From Shinella sp. H4-D48 (GTDB taxonomy: Bacteria > Pseudomonadota > Alphaproteobacteria > Rhizobiales > Rhizobiaceae), in the NCBI RefSeq assembly GCF_022637395.1, contig NZ_CP093338.1:682001-746000 (forward strand): 64,000 bases of DNA, read 5' to 3'. Shown here in pieces: positions 51,814 to 61,019 of the stretch; within the stretch, counting starts at the first letter, position 1, and each line of letters opens with the position of its first letter. The translations under genes and the position numbers were made by a program. The notes beneath the pieces are model-generated. The model had not been told where the DNA came from. It ran no database searches and was given only the letters and a program-made list of their open reading frames with translations.

Positions 51814-52800
51814 CTACGAAAACGCAGTTACGTTATGCGGAATGTACGCCGCTTCAAGCTCGTCCAGTTCGTCCTGGTCCAGTTGGATGTTCAAGGCGTT
51901 GAGCGCGTCATCAAGATGGTGCAGCTTTGTGGCACCGAAGATTGGCGCGGCGATCGGCTTCTTTTGGAGAACCCACGCGAGTGCGACCTGTGCCATTGGC
52001 ACGCCGCGCCTTTCGGCGACCAAACCAACCGCCTCGACGACCTTTTGATCGGCTGCGACAGTGTCCTTGAACAGGCTGTTGCCGTAGCTGTCCTGATTTG
52101 CACGGGCGCTGTCTCCGGTATTGCCGGGCGCACGCGAGAGGCGGCCACGTGCGAGCGGGCTCCACGGCAGAACGCCGATCTTCTGATCTTCGCAGAGCGG
52201 CAGCATTTCGCGCTCTTCCTCCCGATAAAGCAGGTTGAGCTGGTTCTGCATGGATACGAAAGGCGTCCATCCGTTCATCCGGGCCACATGGAGCGCCTTG
52301 CTGAACTGCCACGCAAACATAGACGATCCACCGATGTAGCGCGCCTTACCCGCCTTGACGACATCATGCAACGCCTCCATCGTCTCTTCGATCGGTGTCG
52401 TGTAGTCCCACCGATGGATCTGGTAGAGATCGATATAATCCGTACCGAGCCGCCGCAGACTGGCATCGACCTCCGCCATAATAGCCTTACGCGAAAGACC
52501 TCCTCCGTTGGGCTCTGGACGCATCGGCAGGCCCACCTTGGTCGCGATGACGACGTCCTCACGCTGCGCGAAATCCTTGAGCGCGCGGCCGATGATCTCC
52601 TCACTCGCGCCTAGGGAATAGGTGTTGGCGGTATCGAAGAAATTGATCCCGGCCTCCAGTGCCTTTTTGATGAACGGTCTGGATTCCTCTTCCGACAGCG
52701 ACCACGTCTGTGGGCCGATGCCCGGTGTGCCATAGGCTAGGCAGCCGAGGCAGAGCCTGGAGACGGTAAGGCCGGTATTGCCAAGGCGCATATAGTCCAT
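51814..52800 (-). CDS. Aldo/keto reductase
   Basis: A 328-residue NADPH-dependent aldo/keto reductase TIM barrel of the YajO/Tas-like group. Catalytic Asp in FFDTANTYSLG with Tyr following, Lys in VVIATKVGLP and His in LYQIHRWD make the tetrad. NADPH-binding SPLARGRLS and FGATKLHHLDDA close the protein. Acts on carbonyls of unknown identity. The gene is followed by the VOC gene. Confidence 0.9.
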   Translation of the reverse strand: MDYMRLGNTGLTVSRLCLGCLAYGTPGIGPQTWSLSEEESRPFIKKALEAGINFFDTANTYSLGASEEIIGRALKDFAQREDVVIATKVGLPMRPEPNGGGLSRKAIMAEVDASLRRLGTDYIDLYQIHRWDYTTPIEETMEALHDVVKAGKARYIGGSSMFAWQFSKALHVARMNGWTPFVSMQNQLNLLYREEEREMLPLCEDQKIGVLPWSPLARGRLSRAPGNTGDSARANQDSYGNSLFKDTVAADQKVVEAVGLVAERRGVPMAQVALAWVLQKKPIAAPIFGATKLHHLDDALNALNIQLDQDELDELEAAYIPHNVTAFS

Positions 52801-52930
52801 CTTAAAGTCCTCAATTCTGAAAATCTGGCCGTAGGTTGCCGGTCGTCCGGATCCTGTTCATCCTCTGCCCTCCGTCCATGGGGGAGAGCGAACCGCCTCC
52901 GGCGTAGAACCGCGACGGTATCCGACGTCC

Positions 52931-53719
52931 CTAATGATTGAGTATCTGGCCAAGGAAGTTTCGGGTGCGCTCGTTTTTCGGCGCTGAGAAAAACTCTTCG
53001 GGCTTTGCCTTTTCGATGATCTCGCCGCCATCCATGAAGATCACATGGTCGGCCACGCTTCGGGCAAAACCCATCTCATGTGTGACGCAGAGCATCGTCA
53101 TGCCCTCCTGTGCAAGGCTGACCATTGTGTCGAGCACTTCCTTGACCATTTCCGGATCGAGCGCGGAGGTGGGCTCATCAAACAGCATGACCTTCGGCGT
53201 CATGCACAGAGCACGCGCGATCGCCACACGTTGTTGCTGACCACCGGAAAGCTGCGCCGGATATTTGTTCGCCTGATCGGGAATGCGGACACGCTCGAGA
53301 TACTTCATGGCGATGGCCTCAGCGTCCTTACTCGACACCTTGCGGACGCGGATAGGCGCGAGCATGCAGTTCTGAAGAACGGTCAGGTGGGGGAAGAGAT
53401 TGAACTGCTGGAAAACCATCCCCACTTCTGCTCGCACGGCGTTGACGTTCTTGAGACTCTCGCCCAGAGAAATCCCATCGACAACGATGCTTCCTGCCTC
53501 GAACTCTTCGATGCGGTTGACGCATCGGATCATCGTCGATTTACCAGAACCAGAGGGACCGCAGATCACGATCCGCTCACCTTTGGCCACCTCGAGATTG
53601 ATGTTCTTCAAGGCATGGAACGCGCCGTAATATTTCTGCAGACCGGTTATCGCGATGATTGGCTCTTCGTTTGCCTTGTGCGTATCGGCGACATGGGCGT
53701 GAATCTGTGCGGATGCCAT
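52931..53719 (-). CDS. Polar amino acid-type ABC transporter ATPase (GlnQ/HisP family)
   Basis: A 262-residue ATPase with Walker [15 protein letters not shown]-loop [13 protein letters not shown], signature [15 protein letters not shown], Walker [14 protein letters not shown] and switch H in [14 protein letters not shown]. It is the last gene of the transporter operon and is separated from the binding-protein gene by a strong hairpin. Confidence 0.93.
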   Translation of the reverse strand: MASAQIHAHVADTHKANEEPIIAITGLQKYYGAFHALKNINLEVAKGERIVICGPSGSGKSTMIRCVNRIEEFEAGSIVVDGISLGESLKNVNAVRAEVGMVFQQFNLFPHLTVLQNCMLAPIRVRKVSSKDAEAIAMKYLERVRIPDQANKYPAQLSGGQQQRVAIARALCMTPKVMLFDEPTSALDPEMVKEVLDTMVSLAQEGMTMLCVTHEMGFARSVADHVIFMDGGEIIEKAKPEEFFSAPKNERTRNFLGQILNH

Positions 53720-53737
53720 TGTATCTCCTGCCGGGAG

Positions 53738-53763
53738 GTCGGACCGGCATCAGCCGGTCCGAC
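53738..53763 (-). other. Hairpin after the amino acid-binding protein gene
   Basis: GTCGGACCGGC (53738-53748), loop ATCA, GCCGGTCCGAC (53753-53763): perfect 11-bp stem nine bases after the binding-protein stop, between it and the ATPase gene. No T-run. Likely message-stabilising. Confidence 0.65.
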
Positions 53764-53772
53764 TACGTGAGG

Positions 53773-54639
53773 TTAGTTAGGGATTTCGATAGGCAGCGGG
53801 GCATCGCCCTCGCCGGTCGTCGGCAGTTCGGCAACCATATCCTTGCCGATCCACTGCTTATAGAGCGCCGGCAGTTCGCCGCTTTCCATGAGCTTGCCGA
53901 TCACGCCGTTCAGATGGTCAGCGAATTCGCGCGATTGAGGCCGCACCGCCACGCCGTTGAAGACGCGCGACAAGACGAACTTCTGTTCGAACTTGCCGGC
54001 TCCTGCGACCTTTTCGATATTGCCGAGCTGTGTAAACGCGGCGCCGATGATATCGACCTGCCCGGAAATCAGCGCCTGCACCGTCGAGGCATCGTCATCG
54101 AAGCGCTGGATCGTCGCGCCCGCCGGGTTTGCCGTCGTCACGGCCTTGTCCTGCGGTGTACCGCGCGGCACGCCTACGCGTGCGCCGTTGAGATCGTCCC
54201 AACCACTTGCCTTGAGATCCGCCCGGCCGATGAACACGTTGTCATTGTTGCAGTAGGGACGGGAGAAGAGAACCACCTTCTGGCGGTCGGGGAAAATTCC
54301 CATGACGGCAGCCAGCATATCGACTTGGCCCGTGAGAAGCGTCGCGATGCGGTTGGCGGGAGTGACGGGAACGAATTCCACGTGCACACCGAGTTCTTTT
54401 GCGATCAGACGCACGAACTCAATGTCGAAACCTGTCAACTTGCCGGATTCATCGCTGTAGCCCCAGGGAACCTGTGCGACCTGGACCCCGGCCTTCAAAA
54501 CCTTACGGTCCTTGATCTCCTGCACGCTCTGGGCGGCTGCGATTGATGGAAGAAGGGCCAGTGCCAGGGTGCCGCCGACGGCGCCCAAAAACAGGCGGCG
54601 GTTCATTCCTTTCAATATCGTCTTGTTGATGTCGGTCAT
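53773..54639 (-). CDS. Polar amino acid-type ABC transporter substrate-binding protein
   Basis: A 288-residue type-2 periplasmic binding protein. Signal MNRRLFLGAVGGTLALALLP with an RR pair (possible Tat-like, otherwise Sec). Mature landmarks: KVLKAGVQVAQVPWGYSDES, LTGFDIEFVRLIAKELGVHV, MLAAVMGIFPDRQKVVLFS. Binds an amino acid or a similar small acid. The shikimate dehydrogenase-like gene at the front of the same cluster suggests the ligand may be a cyclic acid, but this is inference. Confidence 0.9.
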   Translation of the reverse strand: MTDINKTILKGMNRRLFLGAVGGTLALALLPSIAAAQSVQEIKDRKVLKAGVQVAQVPWGYSDESGKLTGFDIEFVRLIAKELGVHVEFVPVTPANRIATLLTGQVDMLAAVMGIFPDRQKVVLFSRPYCNNDNVFIGRADLKASGWDDLNGARVGVPRGTPQDKAVTTANPAGATIQRFDDDASTVQALISGQVDIIGAAFTQLGNIEKVAGAGKFEQKFVLSRVFNGVAVRPQSREFADHLNGVIGKLMESGELPALYKQWIGKDMVAELPTTGEGDAPLPIEIPN

Positions 54640-54684
54640 GCTTTCTCCTCCTTTAGAAGCGGCGTTGTGCCGCGGTCGATTTGT

Positions 54685-55335
54685 TTAAGTGTTCGTGGCG
54701 AACCGTCGTTCGTACCGGGCGCTAAGGCGCGAAAGCGGGAAGCAGATCGCGAAGTAGCAGGCGGCGGCGAGGCCATAGGCAATGAGTGGCTTGTATGTCG
54801 TGCTGGCAGCGATTTGCGCGCTGCGGGAAAGCTCGACGAAACCGATGATCGCCGCAAGCGACGTTCCCTTGATGAGCTGCACGAGAAACCCGATCGTCGG
54901 CGCAAAGGAAAGCTTGACGGCCTGCGGCAGCACGACATCGCGCATCCTGCTGATATATCCGAGGCCGAGAGCGGAAGCCGCCTCGCTCTGCCCCTTCGGA
55001 ACGGCCTGGATGCCGCCCCGCCATATCTCACCCAGAAACGCACTGGCATGGAATGTCAGGCCGATGGACACTGCGGTCCAAGCGCTGACGTGGTAGCCGA
55101 AGACGGGCAAGCCGTAATAGACAAGAAACAGCTGCATGAGCATCGGCGTGCCCTGGAAAAAGTCGATATAGGCGCCTGCGAGCGCACGCAGCCATTTCCA
55201 GGCAGATGTGCGGGCAAGAGCAACCAAGGTGCCGAACACCCCTCCTCCGATGAAGGCCACGGCAGACAGGGCGAGCGTTGTCCACATGCCCTGAAGGATC
55301 GACAGAACTTCCAATAGACCGAAATCACGTATCAT
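54685..55335 (-). CDS. Polar amino acid-type ABC transporter permease 1
   Basis: A 216-residue His/Glu/Gln-family permease with about five helices. GIQAVPKGQSEAASALGLGY is the EAA loop that contacts the ATPase; DFFQGTPMLMQLFLVYYGLP precedes it. It pairs with the 222-residue permease whose gene ends 10 nt upstream. Confidence 0.9.
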   Translation of the reverse strand: MIRDFGLLEVLSILQGMWTTLALSAVAFIGGGVFGTLVALARTSAWKWLRALAGAYIDFFQGTPMLMQLFLVYYGLPVFGYHVSAWTAVSIGLTFHASAFLGEIWRGGIQAVPKGQSEAASALGLGYISRMRDVVLPQAVKLSFAPTIGFLVQLIKGTSLAAIIGFVELSRSAQIAASTTYKPLIAYGLAAACYFAICFPLSRLSARYERRFATNT

Positions 55336-55345
55336 TCCCGTCGCC

Positions 55346-56014
55346 TCACTTGATCGGATAGGAGAAGAATGCGCGATCTATTCCCTTGAAAATAAAGGAG
55401 AAAATCATTGAAAGCGCGAAATAGAGCAAAGTCGCCACGATATAGATCTCGAAGCTGCGGAAGAGGTCGCTATCGATCAGTTGGGCTGTCGATGTCAGTT
55501 CTTCGGCGGAAATCGAGGAGACGATACTTGTCGTCAGCAGGGCAAGAATGAACTGCCCCGAAAGCGCGGGATAGATAATCCGCAAGGCAGGCTTCAGGAC
55601 GATATATCGGAACACCTGGAGCGGGGTGAGGCCTAGCGCAGCACCCGCCTCGAACTGGCCGCGTGGAATGGAATCGACACCGCCACGAATGATCTCGGCA
55701 GAGAAGGCGCCGCAATTCAGGCTGAGCGCGATGAAGGCTGCCGTCCAGGGCGTAAAACTGATGCCGATCGTCGGCAAGCCGAAGAAGATGAAGAAGACCT
55801 GCACGAGGAACGGAGTGTTTCGAATGACCTCGATATAGGACAATGCGACCGCACGCAGCACGGCCATGCCGCTGCGCCGCGCCAGCACGGTCGCAATGCC
55901 GATCACGAAACCGCAGACGACGGCGGTCGCAGCGAGCCAGAGCGTCAGCAGGCAGGCATGCAGGAACTGCGGCCAGTAGGGGAGAAGAACTCCGAAGTCG
56001 AATTGATAGGTCAC
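55346..56014 (-). CDS. Polar amino acid-type ABC transporter permease 2
   Basis: A 222-residue permease of the same family: YIEVIRNTPFLVQVFFIFFG, EAA loop VDSIPRGQFEAGAALGLTPL. The ATG at 56014 overlaps the end of the shikimate dehydrogenase-like gene by 4 bases, so that enzyme and the transporter are translated together. Confidence 0.9.
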   Translation of the reverse strand: MTYQFDFGVLLPYWPQFLHACLLTLWLAATAVVCGFVIGIATVLARRSGMAVLRAVALSYIEVIRNTPFLVQVFFIFFGLPTIGISFTPWTAAFIALSLNCGAFSAEIIRGGVDSIPRGQFEAGAALGLTPLQVFRYIVLKPALRIIYPALSGQFILALLTTSIVSSISAEELTSTAQLIDSDLFRSFEIYIVATLLYFALSMIFSFIFKGIDRAFFSYPIK

Positions 56015-56877
56015 GGCATGGTTCCTCGGCCAGCAATGGCGTGGAGCGGATCGGATGGCACATCCGGATCCGGTATGCGGAAAAAGCGGCGGTAGAGATC
56101 GATCTGCGGCTGAAGCATCAGCATACCGGCAAGCGTTCGAAATCCACGTCTGTGTGCCTCATGCAGAAGGTGCGTTTCAGCAGGCTTCATGATGATTTCT
56201 GCGACGAGGGCTTCGGGGTTTAGTCCTTCGAGCGCGAAAGGAAGCGGGTCGGTCTCGCCGAGACCGACGGGAGTCGCGTTCACGACGATGTCCGCGTCGC
56301 CGTGCTCGCCCGCGGCCGCATGTTTAACCTTACCGGGCCACAGGCGTTCCAGCCTCTCGCAAAGCTCTCCCGCACGATACGCAGACAAATCCGACACATG
56401 CACGCAAGCGGCTTTCGCCTCCAGGACGCCCGCGGCGATCGATGACCCCGCGCCACCGGCGCCGTAGACGAAAACGGTCTTGCCCTCGAGCAGTTCGCCG
56501 GAACCGAGCAGCCCTGTGACAAACCCGATGCCATCGAAATTCTCTGCCGACCAGCGGCCGTCAGGCTCGCGCCGCAAGGCGTTTGCGCAGCCCGCCGCTA
56601 TCGCGACCGGGCCCGCGTCGTCCGCGTGTTTGAGCAACTCGAACTTGTGCGGTATCGTCGCCAGAAAACCGCCGACATTGCCAGCCGACTTCAACGCTTC
56701 TATGAGCGCTGGAGCCTGCGCAGGCCCCACTTCGATGGGAACCATCGCCGCATTGGCTCCGCTTTTTGCAAACACCGCGTTCATGAGTTGCGGCGCTTTC
56801 ACCTGCGAGACGGGATCACCAATGATGATGAAAACCTGCGTCGCGCCGTCAGGGCTTGGAACAAGGTGCCGCGTCAT
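56011..56877 (-). CDS. Shikimate/quinate dehydrogenase-like protein
   Basis: A 288-residue shikimate dehydrogenase homologue. Lys78 in ATIPHKFE and Asp115 in NFDGIGF are the conserved catalytic pair; GAGGAGSS (~139-146) is the nucleotide loop. The N-terminal substrate loop IGDPVSQVKAP has Val-Lys instead of the usual S-x-S signature (SxSxSP), which suggests a substrate other than shikimate. First gene of the transporter operon and coupled to it, so it probably acts on the imported compound or makes its product. Confidence 0.87.
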   Translation of the reverse strand: MTRHLVPSPDGATQVFIIIGDPVSQVKAPQLMNAVFAKSGANAAMVPIEVGPAQAPALIEALKSAGNVGGFLATIPHKFELLKHADDAGPVAIAAGCANALRREPDGRWSAENFDGIGFVTGLLGSGELLEGKTVFVYGAGGAGSSIAAGVLEAKAACVHVSDLSAYRAGELCERLERLWPGKVKHAAAGEHGDADIVVNATPVGLGETDPLPFALEGLNPEALVAEIIMKPAETHLLHEAHRRGFRTLAGMLMLQPQIDLYRRFFRIPDPDVPSDPLHAIAGRGTMP

Positions 56878-57079
56878 GTCATAGCCCCCGGCGGGAGGGC
56901 GGTGCGACGCGGTGCTTTTCCATGCTCTTCGCGCATTTCGCCGAAGAGGCTGTCATGGCAATGCACATGGATACATAACGTCATCAGGCTCCTCCTTCCA
57001 TCAGTCTTTTCCAACCGCGGGCGTATCTGCATTCACAGTAAGCATGCCCCGATCGCCCATTGATCGACGCGGTTTTTCA

Positions 57080-58609
57080 CTATTCCGCGAACAGACTCGA
57101 ATCCATCAATGCAGGCGGCTTGGGAATGAGCGGCTTGAAGTCCATTTGGTCGAGCACGTCATTCTGGATATCGATGCCGGGGGCGACTTCCGTCAGCACA
57201 AGTCCATCTTCGACAAGCTCGAATACCGCACGCTCGGTGACGAACACGGCAGAGTGCCCCCGCTTCAATGCCTCCCGGCCGGAATAGGTGATCTGCTCAA
57301 CCGAACGCACGAGCTTGCGAACCTGCCCGGCTTTCCGAACATTAATGCCACCCGCCGAGATCTGGACATCCGACCCCTTCGTGTCAAACGTTCCGCAGAA
57401 AACCACGCGCTTGGCGTTCTGCGCGATATCCATGAAGCCTCCCGGGCCGACAGTCAGCCCGCCGAGCTTGGATACATTGACGTTACCGACAGCGTCGAGT
57501 TCACCGAAACCGAGGAATGCCATGTCGAGGCCGCCGCCGGCGTAGAAGTCGAATTGCGATGGTCCGTCGATCATTGCGGACGGGCTGCGCGCAAAGCCGA
57601 AGAGCAACCCGACGAGAAGCGAGCCGCCATAGGTGCCATGTTCGATCGTCTGGTAATAGCGGTCGACCTCATTGCGGTCGGCGACGATCTTGGCGACGCC
57701 CTCGCCAATGCCGACGCCAAAATTGATGACGGTACCGTCACGCAGTTCGCGGTGGGCGCGCCGGGCAATCAGGCTGCGCACGTTAAGTGCCTCCGGCGGG
57801 CTCAGAGTAACAGGCCCCCTGCGCTCTCCCGAAAGTGTCGGGTCATAAGGCAGATCGTAGCTCGGGCGTTGGTCGGGATCGACCACGACAGCATCGACGA
57901 TCGCGCCGGGCACACGCACCGAACGCGCCGGCAGAGAATTCGTATCCACGGCAGTTCGAACCTGGGCAATGACGATGCCACCGGAATTGTGCGCAGCGAG
58001 TGCGGCCGCGTAAACGTCGATGTTCGCCGCTTCCTGGTCCAGGCTGATATTGCCGTCAGCATCACCGAACGATCCGCGAATGATGGTCACATTGATCGGA
58101 AACGACTTGTACCAGAGAAGTTCCTTACCCCCGATCGTCACGACCTCGACGAGGTCTTCCCTCGCGGACGCGTTCATTTTGCCACCGTGTTGACGGGGGT
58201 CGACGAAGGTCCCAAGCCCGACATGGGTAAACAGACCCGGTCGTCCGCCGCCGATCTCGCGATACAGTTGCATGACGCATCCGCTTGGCATCACGTAGGC
58301 TTCGATCTTCTCGTCGCGCGCCATCTCCTGCATCTTCGGAGACCACACCCAGTGCCCACCGATGACGCGCTTCACCAGCCCCTCATGGGCGAAGTGGTTC
58401 ATGCCTTCCTGTTTCTTGTCGCCAATGCCAAGCGCATGGACAACAGTCAGGTTGCGCGGCGCGCCCGTGTCGAGAAAGCGACGTGAGACCGCACGAAACG
58501 TATGCGTCGCCTCCATCAGACCGCCGCCGCCGCCGATCAGCGCAACCGTGTCGCCGTCCCGGATGAGCTTTACGGCATCGTTGGCGGTCATGAACTTGTT
58601 ACGGGTCAT
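57080..58609 (-). CDS. Acyl-CoA:acetate/3-ketoacid CoA-transferase (fused subunits)
   Basis: A 509-residue single-chain family I CoA-transferase (propionate CoA-transferase/YdiF type). GGGGGLMEATHTF is the CoA-loop; Glu323 in TIEHGTYGG is the catalytic glutamate that forms the acyl-thioester intermediate. GGLDMAFLGFGELDAVGNVN is characteristic of the beta half. It activates a carboxylic acid with CoA. The gene start overlaps the MaoC gene stop by 4 bases. Probably acts first in a CoA-dependent breakdown route with the hydratase and dehydrogenase. Confidence 0.9.
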   Translation of the reverse strand: MTRNKFMTANDAVKLIRDGDTVALIGGGGGLMEATHTFRAVSRRFLDTGAPRNLTVVHALGIGDKKQEGMNHFAHEGLVKRVIGGHWVWSPKMQEMARDEKIEAYVMPSGCVMQLYREIGGGRPGLFTHVGLGTFVDPRQHGGKMNASAREDLVEVVTIGGKELLWYKSFPINVTIIRGSFGDADGNISLDQEAANIDVYAAALAAHNSGGIVIAQVRTAVDTNSLPARSVRVPGAIVDAVVVDPDQRPSYDLPYDPTLSGERRGPVTLSPPEALNVRSLIARRAHRELRDGTVINFGVGIGEGVAKIVADRNEVDRYYQTIEHGTYGGSLLVGLLFGFARSPSAMIDGPSQFDFYAGGGLDMAFLGFGELDAVGNVNVSKLGGLTVGPGGFMDIAQNAKRVVFCGTFDTKGSDVQISAGGINVRKAGQVRKLVRSVEQITYSGREALKRGHSAVFVTERAVFELVEDGLVLTEVAPGIDIQNDVLDQMDFKPLIPKPPALMDSSLFAE

Positions 58610-59094
58610 GCCGGAACTCCGGCATCGGGACGACGCGGTACCATGAGCCCGTGCTCGCCTTTCTGAACGATCTCACCATTCTGGTTGACGAGGTGGATAT
58701 CCATCACAACGATCCCCATGCCGGGCTTGCTGTTCGACGGGCGCATTTCCTTGATGCGGATGCGCGCCTGAAGCGTATCGCCGATGCGGATCGGCCGTTT
58801 GAAGGACCATGACCAACTGAGCGCGATTCCGTCCTTGAATGTAGCGGACTGAACTTTCAAGCCGTCGGCCAGGGAGAGCCCCATCAGACCGTGCGCGATA
58901 CGCCCGCCAAATTCCGTGGTCTGCGCGTAGACGCTGTCCATATGGATCGGCGAAAAATCGCCAGCCACGCCGGCATAGGACAACACATGTCCTTCCGTCA
59001 CGGTCACACGCGGAGTGAGCGTTTCCTGGCCAAGAGTCAGATCGTCGAAATACCGTCCGGGAAGCATCGTTCCCACCTCCGCTGTATGTGTCAT
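58606..59094 (-). CDS. MaoC-like (hot-dog fold) dehydratase
   Basis: A 162-residue hot-dog protein of the MaoC/R-hydratase group with YAGVAGDFSPIHMDSVYA (the Asp/His catalytic dyad) and FGGRIAHGLMGLSLADGL. Likely an enoyl-CoA hydratase/dehydratase acting on the CoA thioester made by the transferase downstream. It overlaps the alcohol dehydrogenase gene upstream and the CoA-transferase gene downstream by 4 bases each. Confidence 0.88.
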   Translation of the reverse strand: MTHTAEVGTMLPGRYFDDLTLGQETLTPRVTVTEGHVLSYAGVAGDFSPIHMDSVYAQTTEFGGRIAHGLMGLSLADGLKVQSATFKDGIALSWSWSFKRPIRIGDTLQARIRIKEMRPSNSKPGMGIVVMDIHLVNQNGEIVQKGEHGLMVPRRPDAGVPA

Positions 59095-60119
59095 GGAATT
59101 AGAACGACCCGCCCGACCGCCTCGCGCGCCTGCAATTGACGATGCGCCCGCGCAGCTTCTTCGAGCGGCAAGCGCCGCCAGATCTCTGGTGTGAGGTCGT
59201 GTGTTTTCATGAAGTCCAGAATTTCGCGAACTTCATCGCGCGACGCACTTTGTATGCCCTGGAGACGAAACTCCTTGATAATCAGCAGGCCGAGATTGAT
59301 GGAAACCGGCTTGCCGTGGAGTTCGCCGATAACGGCACAGCGTCCTCCGGGTGCGAGGCTGCGCAGCGTGCCAGCAAAGGTCGGCGAGCCTACAAGTTCG
59401 ACCGCAAGATCGACGCCGCGGCCGTTCGTGAGCCGGCGCACGTCGTCGCCGAACTCGCCATTCTCACTGACGATGACATTGCTTGCGCCCTTGCTTTTCA
59501 GAAGCTCGGCTTTTGCAGCACTGCTGGTGATAGCGATGCTTCGCCCGCCGAGCGCATTCACGATCTGGATAGCAGCAAGGCCCAAGCCGCCGCTCGCACC
59601 GGTTATAACAGCCGCCTGTCCCGCCTGAAGATCGCCGAATTGCCGTATCGCCTTGTAGGGCGGCCCATAGACACAAGCGGCGAAACACGCTGCTTCCAAG
59701 GCAAGGCCATGAGGTATTTTGACGAGATTGCTGGCCAGGAGGACCGAATATTCAGCGTATCCACCGTCGCGTGTCTGACCAATGTCGCCCGCGGTGAAGC
59801 GGCAAAGCGAAGGGTGTCCGCGCAGGCAGTCCTCACATTCAAGGCAGGCCTGAAAATTGAACACGGTAACGTGGTCACCAGCCACAAACGCTTCAACCTC
59901 CGCCCCTACGGAAACCACCTCCCCTGCCAACTCATGGCCGAGCACGCGCGGCAGAGCCACTCGAGAGCGAAGGCCGGACCGCAGGATCAGATCGAGGTGG
60001 CATACGCCGCAGCACGCGATCTTGACGAGGACTTCCCGCCGCCCAACGGGAGGCATGGCCACCTCCTCGCATGTCAGGACATCAGGCTCCCCGAAGGAGC
60101 GCAATTTCACGGCTCTCAT
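59091..60119 (-). CDS. Zinc-containing alcohol dehydrogenase (MDR family)
   Basis: A 342-residue medium-chain dehydrogenase starting MRAVKLRSFGEPD. Catalytic zinc ligands: Cys37 (CGVCHLD) and His62-Glu63 (GHE). Structural zinc cysteines: 92, 95, 98 and 106 (CLECEDCLRGHPSLC). GASGGLGLAAIQ is the cofactor loop. A much longer frame upstream runs through the IclR gene and is rejected; ATG 60119 follows GGAGGAG. First gene of the minus-strand CoA operon, divergent from the IclR pair. Confidence 0.9.
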   Translation of the reverse strand: MRAVKLRSFGEPDVLTCEEVAMPPVGRREVLVKIACCGVCHLDLILRSGLRSRVALPRVLGHELAGEVVSVGAEVEAFVAGDHVTVFNFQACLECEDCLRGHPSLCRFTAGDIGQTRDGGYAEYSVLLASNLVKIPHGLALEAACFAACVYGPPYKAIRQFGDLQAGQAAVITGASGGLGLAAIQIVNALGGRSIAITSSAAKAELLKSKGASNVIVSENGEFGDDVRRLTNGRGVDLAVELVGSPTFAGTLRSLAPGGRCAVIGELHGKPVSINLGLLIIKEFRLQGIQSASRDEVREILDFMKTHDLTPEIWRRLPLEEAARAHRQLQAREAVGRVVLIP

Positions 60120-60142
60120 GCACTCCTCCCCGAATGCGATTA

Positions 60143-60211
60143 ATGGAACTCGTTTCATATGGAACCAGTTCCATTTTGTCAATCGCCGTGACAATGCGTT
60201 CCATTTGGAAT
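60143..60211. promoter_or_regulatory. Cluster of three palindromes, candidate IclR operators
   Basis: Between the divergent adh (start 60119) and iclR (start 60240) genes: ATGGAACTCGTTTCAT (60143-60158, imperfect), ATGGAACCAGTTCCAT (60159-60174, perfect 7-bp arms) and GTTCCATTTGGAAT (60198-60211, perfect TTCCA/TGGAA-type core). All share the GGAA/TTCC halves. Their shape fits IclR-family sites and they cover the space where both promoters must be. Which regulator binds which site is unknown. Confidence 0.6.
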
Positions 60212-60239
60212 AGTGTGGCTGAAATTGTTGAGGGTCGGA

Positions 60240-61016
60240 ATGCAACCACCGGATAGAGCAGTCTCCGTTATCGAAATACTGGCAAGACATGCATTCGGCC
60301 TGCCCCTGTCTGAAATCGCCGATCAACTGTCGATACCGCGCAGCGCCACACATCGGCTCCTGGCCGACCTTAGGGACGAAGGGTATGTGCGGCAGGACTA
60401 TGATGGCGGGGCTTATCGCCTTACGGCCAAGCTTGTCGCCGTTGGCTACGAATATCTCTCGGCAGCAAGCGTCTCGTCGCGACTCCAGCCCATCATTGAC
60501 AGGTTGGCCGAACAGACGGGTGAACTTGTCGTGCTTGCCGTGGTGGACCGCGGCAAACTGCTTCGCCTCATCAAGGCGCAGGGTGCGCGCGGCGGGCTTC
60601 TTTACAACCCGGACGAAGGGATCGAGGTTTATCTGCCTGCGACCTCCAACGGGCATGCCTACCTCTCTGTTCTCGATGAGGACGAGGCTCTGCAACTTGT
60701 GGCAAGACAGGGCATGAACCAGGAAGGGGCCGGGAAAAACGCGCCCAGAACCATCCGCCAGTTGTTCGAATACGTTGAGCGTGCGCGCGAAACCGGAATC
60801 GCAAGGATTTTCGACGTCTGGGTCGATGGAACATCGGCAATGGCCGCTCCCGTTCTTCGTCCCGGCTCGCGGATCCCGCTTGGAACCATCAGCGTCGCAG
60901 GACCGACCATCCGCATGACGAGCGAGCGTATGGATCAGTTCGCAGATGCGCTGAAGGCCGCATGCAACGCCGTTGCGGAAACGGGCTTCGACCTTCCGAT
61001 TTTTGAGCAGGCCTGA
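60240..61016 (+). CDS. IclR-family transcriptional regulator (tandem copy A)
   Basis: A 258-residue IclR protein. HTH: LPLSEIADQLSIPRSATHRL. The effector domain has GARGGLLYNPDEG, YLPATSNGHAYLS and GTSAMAAPVLRPGSR. ATG 60240 follows GAGGGT. Divergent from the adh/maoC/CoA-transferase operon over the palindromes. Three nt separate it from the second IclR gene. Confidence 0.9.
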   Translation: MQPPDRAVSVIEILARHAFGLPLSEIADQLSIPRSATHRLLADLRDEGYVRQDYDGGAYRLTAKLVAVGYEYLSAASVSSRLQPIIDRLAEQTGELVVLAVVDRGKLLRLIKAQGARGGLLYNPDEGIEVYLPATSNGHAYLSVLDEDEALQLVARQGMNQEGAGKNAPRTIRQLFEYVERARETGIARIFDVWVDGTSAMAAPVLRPGSRIPLGTISVAGPTIRMTSERMDQFADALKAACNAVAETGFDLPIFEQA

Positions 61017-61019
61017 CCC

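Noticed and set aside
56912-58486. 524-codon plus-strand frame
   Set aside because: Antisense to the CoA-transferase gene, whose catalytic motifs are intact on the other strand.
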